A stretch of DNA of 64,000 nt, from contig JAGOBB010000006.1 of NCBI GenBank assembly GCA_017983615.1, positions 1 to 64,000 on the forward strand, read 5' to 3'. The DNA comes from Azonexus sp. (lineage in GTDB: Bacteria > Pseudomonadota > Gammaproteobacteria > Burkholderiales > Rhodocyclaceae). Of the stretch, positions 8,216 to 15,971 are shown in pieces. Position 1 is the stretch's first letter; the number at the start of each line of letters is the position of its first letter. The position numbers were made by a program, and so were the translations under genes. The notes under the pieces are model-generated. The model searched no databases and was not told where the DNA came from. It saw only the letters and a program-made list of their open reading frames with translations.

Positions 8216-9868
8216 CTATTCCGCCACTCCACCTGATTGGGGAGGCTTTGCTGGCGACAGGTACCAGTTTGACTCCGGTACGACCTTCGGTTTTTTGGGG
8301 TCTTCGAAATACTGCGGTGACATGATCTGGACGCCATGTCGGTTGAAGGCATCCTGTATGGCGGCGTGCAGTCTGCTCATCACCATGGCGCGTACGCTTG
8401 GCTGCTCGCTGTCAACATAGACCACCAATTTGTAAATTACGTAGAAGTCCGACAGGGCCGATTGAACGACAAATGGCTCCCGCGATCCAGAGATTTCGGG
8501 AATTTGCTGCGCTGCTTCCAGCAGCAGCGCGTGCACCTGACGCCAGGGAGTGTCGTAGCCAATCGATATCGAGGTGTCCAGCAAAAAGCCTTTGCCTGTG
8601 CTCTCGCGGGAGAAATTTCGGGTGACGTTGGAGAGCACCAGCGAATTGGGCAGGGCGATTTCTTCTCCGGTCCCCGTACGCAAGCGGGTCACGAAGGTGC
8701 CGAGTTCGGTGACGGTGCCTTCGCAGTCAAGGATGCGCACGTACTCTCCCACGAGCAGGGCGTTGGTGTAGGCCAGCATGACGCCGCTGGCGATCTGTCC
8801 GATCAGGCCGGAAGCCCCGATTGACACCATCAGGCCGAGTATGACCGAGACCCCCTTGAATGCTTCGGTATGCGAGCCCGGCAGGTAAGGGTAGGCCATG
8901 GCGATGGCGAAAAGCCATAGCGAGGCATTGACCACCCGACGCGTTGCGGGGGCTGTGTGTCCGTTCAGGATGCCCGATCCTGGGGGGCGCGTTTCCACAT
9001 GCGCAAAGAACTCGGTAGAAACTCGGGTCGCGCCCCAGCCGACCAGAAATATCAGCGTTGAAATGAACAGGCCCGGAAGGGAGTTGGTGATGCCATGCAG
9101 GATTTGAAGAAAGAGCTGGGAGACCGACTGCGAGAGGTTTTCACTTGCCGGCCTTGTGACTGCGAACTGACCCAGGCTATAGGTCAGGAACAAAAAGAGG
9201 GCAAGCAGACTCGATAGCCAGGCCGCAACAACCAGCAAACGCTCGACAGCGACGGGAATCAGGCTTGTTACCCGGGATCCGATGACGCCCGACGGCAGCG
9301 ATTCAAGGTGTTTTTCCGTGAGCGCGGCAAGATGCCGCCGGAACCAGCGAGCACCTCTCTGAATGAGCAGGATGGCAGCTGCGAGAAGAAATGCGGCGAT
9401 CAATACATGAAGTGATGCGCGCAGGGTGATTTCCGGATCGCGGCGCTCACGGGCCTCCTGCCAGACTTTCTGCAATATTCGCGAAGCCCGGTTGGCCAGT
9501 TCCTCGGGGGTTTCGCCGGCCAATTCATTGGCATCACCTGGCAACACATAAAACATCGGCTTTTCATCGAGGTCGACAACAAAGCCATTGGGAGTCGATT
9601 TCACTGAAGTCCATCCGGCACCCTCTTGTTCGAGTGCGCGCTCAATGCGCTTGCGGGCGCCCTCAGCCCGTTCCGCGGCAGTAAATGTGCCGAGCGGCGC
9701 ACGAAAAACGTGGACGGTGCGATGGGCGATTGTCAGCGGCGCCTCGGCAGTTGCTTCTCGTGTGCTGACGTCGGCGACTGCGGACTGACTGAATGCCGGC
9801 CAGCAGAGGACGAATAAGAGCCCGGTCAGGCCAGGGGATCGCAGTAGTCGAGCAAGGAAGTGCGGCAT
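8216..9868 (-). CDS. MscS-family mechanosensitive channel
   Basis: A 550-residue inner-membrane protein. It has a signal peptide, a periplasmic domain of about 140 residues, several membrane helices, then the MscS core with the pore helix region GVSVILGLMVSIGASGLIGQIASGVM (read in two parts) and the beta domain motif GTVTELGTFVTRLRTGTGEE with ALPNSLVLSNVTRNFSR. Such channels release solutes on hypo-osmotic shock. It is longer than E. coli MscS (286 aa), closer to the large paralogues. No partner gene is adjacent. Confidence 0.9.
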   Translation of the reverse strand: MPHFLARLLRSPGLTGLLFVLCWPAFSQSAVADVSTREATAEAPLTIAHRTVHVFRAPLGTFTAAERAEGARKRIERALEQEGAGWTSVKSTPNGFVVDLDEKPMFYVLPGDANELAGETPEELANRASRILQKVWQEARERRDPEITLRASLHVLIAAFLLAAAILLIQRGARWFRRHLAALTEKHLESLPSGVIGSRVTSLIPVAVERLLVVAAWLSSLLALFLFLTYSLGQFAVTRPASENLSQSVSQLFLQILHGITNSLPGLFISTLIFLVGWGATRVSTEFFAHVETRPPGSGILNGHTAPATRRVVNASLWLFAIAMAYPYLPGSHTEAFKGVSVILGLMVSIGASGLIGQIASGVMLAYTNALLVGEYVRILDCEGTVTELGTFVTRLRTGTGEEIALPNSLVLSNVTRNFSRESTGKGFLLDTSISIGYDTPWRQVHALLLEAAQQIPEISGSREPFVVQSALSDFYVIYKLVVYVDSEQPSVRAMVMSRLHAAIQDAFNRHGVQIMSPQYFEDPKKPKVVPESNWYLSPAKPPQSGGVAE

Positions 9869-10047
9869 GAGGGTTCCCGTATTGCTGATGCGTTTTGAGC
9901 CAAAAAGCTCACCGGCTTATGCGTCAAGGATTGAACCTCTTTCAATATGCCAGCGCAAGCCCGGCTTCGATTTGGCGATGGGAGATAGGCACAAATGATT
10001 CGGCGCAGGTTTGTGGGAGTGTCCTGGCTGGCCGATGTACCCGGTTC

Positions 10048-10668
10048 TCAGGGGCAGTTCATCGGGATCGAAAGTACAGGCGTCGGGATGTCACGCGTCG
10101 CAGCTTCCGGCAGGCCTTGCAAACAGTAGCGGCGACCGTCGGCGGTGGTGACGCGGACTAGTTGACCGGCCAGCTGTTCGACGGTTTGCGCCCGGGCGGC
10201 GGTAGCGCGTTCGAGCGGCGTCACGGTCGCCGGTTGGCGGGCTGCGGCGGCGAACATTGGGTCGAGCATTTGCCGGCGGCTGTCGGCCTCGATATCCGCC
10301 TTGCCGCGTGCGATCATGGCTTGGGTGTCGGATCGGGAGGTAGTTGGCTCGGGTGGGCGGGGGCTGGCTTCCATCGGTCCAGCCGGTCGCTCGGCTAGCC
10401 CCTGCGATGGCCGGCCGGCAGCCAATTGCCGGGAATCTGGCAACGGGCCAGGTGCGTTCTCAGACACTTGGCTAGCCGATTTCAGCTGCACAGAAAGCGG
10501 CCGAATGCTACGGTCGCCCTCAAAAAATGGCCAAAACTGAAAATGCATGGACAGCACCAGCCCATGCGCGAGCAGGGAAACGCCAACAAAGCGGCGCAGA
10601 CGGCGGCCGCTGTCTGTCTTTTCAGCTGGCCAGCCGGGGCAGGCCGGGTTCAGCGACAGGGTCGGCAT
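10048..10668 (-). CDS. TonB-like membrane-anchored protein carrying a repeat-encoded segment
   Basis: A 206-residue protein with a cytoplasmic start, one membrane segment (RRFVGVSLLAHGLVLSMHF, about residues 25-43), a Pro/Ala/Arg-rich stretch and a short C-terminal domain ending in QLVRVTTADGRRYCLQGLPE. The N-terminal region resembles TonB-type proteins. The sequence just after the membrane segment, FWPFFEGDRSI, is encoded by a reverse-oriented copy of the dispersed repeat. It overlaps the wHTH gene by 47 bases and closes a four-gene operon. Confidence 0.6.
   Translation of the reverse strand: MPTLSLNPACPGWPAEKTDSGRRLRRFVGVSLLAHGLVLSMHFQFWPFFEGDRSIRPLSVQLKSASQVSENAPGPLPDSRQLAAGRPSQGLAERPAGPMEASPRPPEPTTSRSDTQAMIARGKADIEADSRRQMLDPMFAAAARQPATVTPLERATAARAQTVEQLAGQLVRVTTADGRRYCLQGLPEAATRDIPTPVLSIPMNCP
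10504..10543 (+). repeat. Dispersed repeat, short form (copy B), inside the TonB-like gene
   Basis: AATGCTACGGTCGCCC, TC, AAAAAATGGCCAAAA, CTGAAAA. It lies antisense within the coding region and is translated as FQFWPFFEGDRSI without a stop. Confidence 0.85.
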
Positions 10669-10954
10669 TGCGGCTGATCGGTAGCAGACGTTGCAGGGCT
10701 AGCACATAGTTTTGCAGCGCGGCCAGGCCGCTAGTCGTCAGCACGAAATACGATTGCGGGCGGCCGTTGCCGGTTTCCTTGCGGGCGGCGACGTAGTCGG
10801 CGGCGAGCAGCTTTTTCAGGTGGGCGTCGAGATTGCCGTCGGAAACATTGAGCTGCCGCTTGAGGTCGCTGAAGGTCTGCTCGCCGGCACCGGCCAGGAA
10901 GGCTACCAGCTGCGTACGTAAAGGCTGGTGGAGCAGGGGGTCGAGTTCTTCCAT
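10622..10954 (-). CDS. Winged-helix transcriptional regulator (MarR/HTH_27-like)
   Basis: A 110-residue protein made almost entirely of one winged helix: LRTQLVAFLAGAGEQTFSDL, the recognition part RQLNVSDGNLDAHLKKLLAADYV, and the wing with RKETGNGRPQSYFVLT. DNA binding is well supported. It sits third in a four-gene unit of membrane protein, lipoprotein, regulator and TonB-like protein, with a 2-base gap to the lipoprotein gene, so it probably controls this operon (inference). Confidence 0.8.
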   Translation of the reverse strand: MEELDPLLHQPLRTQLVAFLAGAGEQTFSDLKRQLNVSDGNLDAHLKKLLAADYVAARKETGNGRPQSYFVLTTSGLAALQNYVLALQRLLPISRNADPVAEPGLPRLAS

Positions 10955-10956
10955 GG

Positions 10957-11364
10957 CTATTTGAGGTTGAATTCGGCAGCTATCTGTCCGGGGCTCTGGC
11001 CGTCCTGCTTGCCGTCCTTCCAGCCCGGCAACGTGAAGTTGAACGTGCCGACGACCTGGCTTGCACCGGCATGCCAGGTCTTGCCGTCAAAGCTGACCTG
11101 GTCGCGGTAGGTGTAGATGTCCTGCTTGATCCGAACCTTGAGCGTGGTCTGGTCGGTTTTGGCGAAGAGGCTGCCGTCTACTTTGGCGATGACCGGCAGG
11201 TCGGCGTCAGCCGGGTAGAGCAGCACGAAATTGCCGTCGGCCGGGGCAGGCTGGCCGAAGCGGACGACGGGCAGACGGGCGATGTCTTCCGCCGATGGGC
11301 CGGTCAGGCTGGCGCAGCCGGAAATGAGCAAGGCGGGAAGGGCGAGCAGGATGGGGGCTTTCAT
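10957..11364 (-). CDS. Small lipoprotein of unknown function
   Basis: A 135-residue protein with a lipoprotein signal (MKAPILLALPALLISGC; lipid-bearing Cys17). The mature part appears beta-rich, with repeated polar strands (VKVDGSLF-like and TYRDQVSFDGKTWHAG). No family recognised. GGAG precedes the start. It is second in the four-gene unit. Confidence 0.7.
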   Translation of the reverse strand: MKAPILLALPALLISGCASLTGPSAEDIARLPVVRFGQPAPADGNFVLLYPADADLPVIAKVDGSLFAKTDQTTLKVRIKQDIYTYRDQVSFDGKTWHAGASQVVGTFNFTLPGWKDGKQDGQSPGQIAAEFNLK

Positions 11365-11382
11365 GGGCTTCTCCGGTGGAGG

Positions 11383-12426
11383 TTATTGGGTACGCAACTG
11401 GACGACCAGCTTGCCGGTGACGCGCGGACCACGTTCCGGTGTCAGGTCGGCCTTCAGCCATGGGATGCTGAGCCAGCGGACCTGTCGCGAGTCCTGCCAC
11501 GGCGCGCCGGCGAAGCGGACATCGCCGGTCAGTTGGCCGTCGCGTAGCAGGAGTTCGATGGGTTGGTTCAGGGTCAGCGGCAGCACGGGGTTTTCGGCGG
11601 TGCCGGCGAAAATGTCGCCGCCCAGTTCGTTGTCGACGGGGATGGCCGTGCCGGCGGGTACGGCAACGGCCGTTTCTCCGGCCGCCGGTGCTTTTCCGGC
11701 CAGGTAGTCGGCGAGCGGGATGGCAACGATGTCGGGTAATTCGCGGTGGTGGATGCGCTGTTCCAGTGTCACGGGCAGGATCAGCACGACGGTCAGCCAG
11801 CCCAGCATCTGCGCCAGCCGGACCAGGGCCGGGCGATGGCGGCCGCGGTCGAGCATCACGGCAAGTAGCGGCAGGCCAAGGCCGAACACGGCGGCGGCGA
11901 CCCAACGCATGGTTTCGTAGGGCAACTGGGCGAGCAGGCTGCCAATGCCGATCAGGATGGTCAGCAGGCCGGCCCATTCGAGCAACTCTTCGGAAAACAG
12001 GCCATGCACGTAGAGGCTGATGCCGAGAAAAACCAGCCAGACGGCGCACAGCATGTAGCCGCCGCCGTAGAAGAACATGGCGAAGGTGGTCAGCGTGGCC
12101 AGGCCCATCATCAGCCACAGCACCTTGAGTACCTGGCGGTGGATGAATGACCAGGCTTCGTCACGCGTGGCCTTGATTTTTCGCGTCCAGAACCAGTCGA
12201 CCGTGGCGATCGAGACGAGTACGAACACCAGCAGCGCCAGCCAGGCCAATGCACGCTGGGTGATGTCGGGAAACTGGCTTGGGGTCAGGATCAGTTCAGA
12301 GATGGCAAACAGCAGGCCGGCCGGAATACCCCAGAGCAGCAGCGTATGGCGCTCGATACGCAGATTTCGGTGGCCGGCGGAAAGCATGGCGTGGATGGCA
12401 TCCAGTTGTCGGGCAGGGGCGGTCAT
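11383..12426 (-). CDS. Multi-span membrane protein with a C-terminal beta-rich domain
   Basis: A 347-residue protein with about seven membrane helices in residues 30-235, then a predicted extracytoplasmic part containing AVAVPAGTAIPVDNELGGDI and repeated short strands. I do not recognise the family. I chose the ATG at 12426 (MTAPARQLDAIHAML, with GGA upstream) over one 48 bases earlier. It begins the unit that continues with the lipoprotein, wHTH and TonB-like genes. Confidence 0.65.
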   Translation of the reverse strand: MTAPARQLDAIHAMLSAGHRNLRIERHTLLLWGIPAGLLFAISELILTPSQFPDITQRALAWLALLVFVLVSIATVDWFWTRKIKATRDEAWSFIHRQVLKVLWLMMGLATLTTFAMFFYGGGYMLCAVWLVFLGISLYVHGLFSEELLEWAGLLTILIGIGSLLAQLPYETMRWVAAAVFGLGLPLLAVMLDRGRHRPALVRLAQMLGWLTVVLILPVTLEQRIHHRELPDIVAIPLADYLAGKAPAAGETAVAVPAGTAIPVDNELGGDIFAGTAENPVLPLTLNQPIELLLRDGQLTGDVRFAGAPWQDSRQVRWLSIPWLKADLTPERGPRVTGKLVVQLRTQ

Positions 12427-12790
12427 GGCATTCCGTGTGGGTAACTCTGTGTTGCAAAGTTTATAGCTCTGCAATTCAGAGTGTCAACGGCTTTATGCGT
12501 TGCGAATCAATTCAATCCGGCGTCAAGTCGTCACTTTTCCGTGGTCCATGACGATGCTCTTGGCTTTCCTGCGCCGCTCAAAAGCCATAAGCGCGAAATC
12601 GCACCGACGGCATTTGCCTCGCTTGTTAGTCTCGGTGTTGTGTCGCGGATCGGCCTGGCTGATCCGGATGCCGCTCCCCGGGGCGTTGCGTTTGACTATT
12701 GCTGCGCAAGCATCGGTAGGGATGGCAGCGTGAGTGGGGCGGGCGATTGGCAATTCCGCCAGTCTGATACCAAAGACTTGGAGTCCTGAT
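12427..12790. other. Divergent intergenic region with a possible operator
   Basis: No convincing gene in about 360 bases. Near the membrane-protein end are AT-rich sequence and a short inverted repeat (12467-12481), listed separately. The remainder, 12500-12780, is moderately GC-rich and shows nothing recognisable. Confidence 0.4.
12467..12481. promoter_or_regulatory. Possible operator/promoter of the four-gene unit
   Basis: CTCTG-CAATT-CAGAG is an inverted repeat 40 bases upstream of the membrane-protein gene. On the minus strand TTGCAG and TATAAACT nearby resemble promoter elements. It could be the binding site of the operon's own wHTH regulator. This is inference from position and symmetry only. 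Confidence 0.3.
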
Positions 12791-13015
12791 ATGAGCTGGA
12801 ACATCGATGCAGAAGCCTGGAATCTGGTGCGGGGCAAGCTGAAATCCCGCTGGGGAAAAATCAACGAAGCGGCACTGGTGGCCATCGACAGCAAACGTGA
12901 AGGCCTGGTCAGCAAGCTTCAGGAACTCTACGAGCTGAGTGCCGAAGAGGCAGAAAAGCAGGTCGCGAGTTTCGAGTCGCATACCAAGGAACTGCGCCCG
13001 AAGGCCGCCGCGTAA
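12791..13015 (+). CDS. CsbD-like general stress protein
   Basis: A 74-residue soluble, charged, helical protein beginning MSWNIDAEAWNLVRGKLKSR. The pattern of W-ARGKLKxxWG-like repeats and a C-terminal half rich in E/K resembles the CsbD family, small stress-induced proteins of unknown mechanism. GGAG precedes the ATG at 12791. It stands alone, convergent with the Crp-PAS gene. Confidence 0.7.
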   Translation: MSWNIDAEAWNLVRGKLKSRWGKINEAALVAIDSKREGLVSKLQELYELSAEEAEKQVASFESHTKELRPKAAA

Positions 13016-13073
13016 GCGGCCGTGATGGCGGGGCGATCATGCCGCGCCTTCGCCGATCTGGCTTGCCCGGAAA

Positions 13074-14444
13074 TCAGTCCGCTTGGTCGGCCGGCTTCCG
13101 GGCAATACCTTGGGCCAGCGGCAGGCTGGCGATGAACTGGCGGTAGCGCATTTCCGATTGTTCCAGGGCCAGCAGCGCGTTGCGTTGTTCGGTGATGTCC
13201 ATGACGACCATCCGGCATTCCTTGCCATCTTCGTCCGGGACAGCTTCGATCCTGACCGTCGATGCCGGGCGCAGCGCGGTGGGGGGCAGAGCAACCTCGC
13301 AGAATCGAGTTGTTTTCTCGTTCAGGACCTGTTCGACGAACTGCATGAAAGCAGCCTGACATTCCGTTGCCAGATAGGTGGCGAAGCGGTGCCGGCTTTT
13401 CTGTGAGCGTTTGAGTCCGAGCAGAATGGCGCCGGCCAGATTGAGTTCGAGTATGTTGCCTTGCGCGTCGAGTGTGAAGTAGCCAATGGGCGCGAAATCG
13501 TAGATGTCGGCATAGCGCATGCTCAGGGCATCGGCTTCGTCGTGCGCCTCGTTCAGTGCTTCATTGCTGATTTCCAGCTCGATCTTGCGGATCTCCAGTT
13601 CATGCTGCAGATAGGCCGCTTCCGTCGAGTCTTCCGGCGGGACTGTGGGCAACTCGCGCCAGCGGGCTTCGGCGCGATGGCGCAGGCTTGCCGGGTTGGC
13701 GCGAAATCGGGCGGGCGTGCCAAATGCTACGGTCGCCTGCAAAAAACGCTCATTTTCCATTTTTAGTGCGCCATAGCATTCGCAGCACCAGGCCTCCAGG
13801 CCCGGCCGGTCGAGGACGTCAATCCGCCCACGGCTGTAACGGATCAGACCTGCCGCCTGGAGCTTGCCGGCCGCGTCGGTAATCGCTTCGCGGCGGACGC
13901 CGAGCAGGCCGGCAATCCGTTCCTGCGTCATGCTGATCCGGTGGTCGGGCAGGCGGTCAAGACAGAGCAGCAGCCAGCGACTGAGTTGGTGCTCGACGGT
14001 GTGGAGGCGGGCGCAGACCAGTCCCCGGCCCATCTGTACCAGCACGGACTGTGCGTAGCGCAAGGCCAGCTGCTGCAGACGCCCGCCCTGGGCCAGTTCC
14101 CAGGCCATGGTTTCCGCCTTCAGGCGCCAGGCCTCGCCGGCATGCTGGACGATGATCTTGTGATCGGCCAGCTCGTCGCCCAGGACCAGCGAAATGCCGG
14201 CCAGTCCTTCGTGGCCGGTCATGGCGAGCTCGGTCGAGGCGCCGCTGCGGGTACTGGCGATCAGTGAAACGATGCTGTCCGTCGGGAAATACACGTCGGT
14301 GAGCTTCTCTCCGAGATCCTGGAGCACCTGGCCCGGTCGCAGCGAAACCAGCGCCATGTCCTCACGCAGCCGGGATTGTTCGCTTTGGCTCAGCCCGGCG
14401 AGCAGCCGATTGTGCAGCTGTCCGGACAGGGGTTGAGTAGGCAT
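13074..14444 (-). CDS. Crp/FNR-type regulator fused to a PAS domain
   Basis: A 456-residue protein. Residues about 15-130 form a cyclic-nucleotide-binding-like domain (VSLRPGQVLQDLGEKLTDVYFPTDSIVSL). Residues about 140-225 form a winged helix with the recognition part ITDAAGKLQAAGLIRYSRGRIDVLDR preceded by MTQERIAGLLGVRREA. A linker and coiled coil (LQHELEIRKIELEISNEAL) lead to a PAS domain from about 320 (YDFAPIGYFTLDAQGNILEL). It probably senses a signal and regulates transcription; no cofactor Cys cluster of FNR type is evident. The linker FLQATVAFGTP is encoded by a repeat copy. Confidence 0.8.
   Translation of the reverse strand: MPTQPLSGQLHNRLLAGLSQSEQSRLREDMALVSLRPGQVLQDLGEKLTDVYFPTDSIVSLIASTRSGASTELAMTGHEGLAGISLVLGDELADHKIIVQHAGEAWRLKAETMAWELAQGGRLQQLALRYAQSVLVQMGRGLVCARLHTVEHQLSRWLLLCLDRLPDHRISMTQERIAGLLGVRREAITDAAGKLQAAGLIRYSRGRIDVLDRPGLEAWCCECYGALKMENERFLQATVAFGTPARFRANPASLRHRAEARWRELPTVPPEDSTEAAYLQHELEIRKIELEISNEALNEAHDEADALSMRYADIYDFAPIGYFTLDAQGNILELNLAGAILLGLKRSQKSRHRFATYLATECQAAFMQFVEQVLNEKTTRFCEVALPPTALRPASTVRIEAVPDEDGKECRMVVMDITEQRNALLALEQSEMRYRQFIASLPLAQGIARKPADQAD
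13722..13765 (+). repeat. Dispersed repeat, short form (copy C), inside the Crp-PAS gene
   Basis: AAATGCTACGGTCGCCT, GC, AAAAAACG, then a more degenerate tail. Antisense to the gene, it encodes ERFLQATVAF in the linker between HTH and PAS parts. Confidence 0.8.
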
Positions 14445-14620
14445 GGCGTTCCTGGGTGAGCTGCCGGTGGCCTGAAAGTCGAGCCGGGAAGGGCAGTGCT
14501 GTCAGCCTAACCCCAAAATCATCGTCCGGGTGGATTGCCCCCGGCGAATGGCAAGGCTACTCTTGGTGCCTGCCGTCGAAATGCCCTTCAATTCGGCAAA
14601 CCATGCACCCGAGACCTTCG

Positions 14621-15220
14621 ATGATTGCCCATCAGGAACGCTTCAACCACGCCATTTCCCTGTTCGACGCCGCCAACGCCGAAGACCCCAACCAGGATGA
14701 CGGCCAGCCAAAGGAGCTGCTGTACGCCCGACGGATGACCGAAATGCTCGGCCGCTTCGCCCCGCAGGCCGGCGAAGTCGCGCAACTAGCCGTGCGCGCC
14801 CAGCACATCCGCCGGTGGACGGTGCCGCGCAGTAACTACCCGCTCGGCAAGCCGGGTTACTTTGCCTGGCGAACGGGCCTCTATCGCTTCCATGCCGACA
14901 CGGCCGGCGAACTGATGCGCCAGGCCGGTTACGACGCGGCGACCATCGCGCAGGTCAAGGCGGCGGTGGGCAAGGAGGGGATCAAGACCAATCCCGATAC
15001 CCAGTTGCTTGAAGATGTCAGCTGTCTGGTGTTCATCGAGCACTACATGCTCGGCTTTGCCGGACAGCAGGCCGAGTACACGGAGGAAAAATGGCTCGGC
15101 ATCATCCGCAAGACGTGGAAGAAAATGTCCGAATCCGCCCAGTCATTTGCCACCAGCGGTGGCATCAAGCTGCCGGAAGCGCTGGTGCCGCTGATTCTGA
15201 AGGCTATTTCCGAAATTTGA
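14621..15220 (+). CDS. DUF4202 family protein
   Basis: A 199-residue soluble protein beginning MIAHQERFNHAISLFDAANA. The motifs DAANAEDPN, LYARRMTEML and the C-terminal IRKTWKKMS resemble the DUF4202 family, as I remember it. Function unknown. I chose the ATG at 14621 (GAGA upstream) over 14603, which has no ribosome site. It is followed by two small overlapping genes. Confidence 0.7.
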   Translation: MIAHQERFNHAISLFDAANAEDPNQDDGQPKELLYARRMTEMLGRFAPQAGEVAQLAVRAQHIRRWTVPRSNYPLGKPGYFAWRTGLYRFHADTAGELMRQAGYDAATIAQVKAAVGKEGIKTNPDTQLLEDVSCLVFIEHYMLGFAGQQAEYTEEKWLGIIRKTWKKMSESAQSFATSGGIKLPEALVPLILKAISEI

Positions 15221-15277
15221 CCGGCCTGTTTGTCTGGCTATCTTCCTGATGCCTGTCGTTCCCAGAGGCCAAAGACC

Positions 15278-15553
15278 ATGACCATCGAAATCTCCCCCGA
15301 CGCCAGCAAGGCCGCCATCGCATCGATCCAGCGTTACTTCGCCGAAAATCTCGACGAGGAAATCGGCAGCCTGACCGCCGGTGCCTTGCTCGGATTCTTC
15401 CTCAAGGAGATTGCCCCGGTCGTCTACAACCAGGCTGTAGCCGACGCCCAGGCCCGGCTACAGGCCCGGGTCATGGAACTGGATGTCGAGGTCTATGAGG
15501 AGCCATTCCTGTTCTGGACCAAGCCGGGGCGGGCGGGCAAGCGCCATGGATGA
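15278..15553 (+). CDS. DUF2164 family protein
   Basis: A 91-residue protein with the pattern ISPDASKAAIASIQRYFAEN, then LDEEIGSLTAGALLGFFLKE and IAPVVYNQAVADAQ, typical of DUF2164. Function unknown. AGAGG precedes the start. It overlaps the next gene by 8 bases. Confidence 0.75.
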   Translation: MTIEISPDASKAAIASIQRYFAENLDEEIGSLTAGALLGFFLKEIAPVVYNQAVADAQARLQARVMELDVEVYEEPFLFWTKPGRAGKRHG

Positions 15554-15791
15554 GCTGAATGCCCTGTCGGGCATGGGGCTGGTCTTGCCCACACCGGCCT
15601 ATATCTTCGGTGCCATCCTCTTCGGCCTGATCGGCTTTGCCGCCTATCGCTACGGCAAACGCACCTCTCGCCCCAAGGTCAAATGGATCGGTGTTGCGTT
15701 GATGCTCTACCCCTACGCCATTTCCGGCACTGCAATGCTGTATTTGGTCGGTACAGCGTTTTGTCTGGGGCTCTACGTCTGGCGTGACTAG
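15546..15791 (+). CDS. Small membrane protein, 81 aa
   Basis: Two predicted membrane helices (YIFGAILFGLIGFAAYRYG and WIGVALMLYPYAISGTAMLYL) separated by a basic loop, with a short tail. Overlap with the DUF2164 gene indicates coupling. No family recognised with certainty. Confidence 0.7.
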   Translation: MDELNALSGMGLVLPTPAYIFGAILFGLIGFAAYRYGKRTSRPKVKWIGVALMLYPYAISGTAMLYLVGTAFCLGLYVWRD

Positions 15792-15811
15792 ACGCCGACG
15801 GGGGGTATCCC

Positions 15812-15850
15812 AAATGCTACGGTCGGCCGGAAAAAAAGCCATATTTCCGG
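15812..15850 (+). repeat. Dispersed repeat, short form (copy D)
   Basis: AAATGCTACGGTCGGCC, GG, seven A, GCCATATTTCCGG. It starts about 20 bases after the stop of the small membrane protein gene. Confidence 0.85.
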
Positions 15851-15971
15851 ATTGAGCGTGGCAATTGTGGCGTTGTTGGGGGGCCAGCGATTGGATTCGC
15901 GCCAAAGCCCGGCACCACCCCGGCCTCAGGTATAATGCCGGCCTCTCCGCCTAACCCGAAATCACTCTCCA

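Noticed and set aside
9869-10047. Short plus-strand frame before the TonB-like gene
   Set aside because: No ribosome site or protein-like composition; overlaps the antisense of a real gene.
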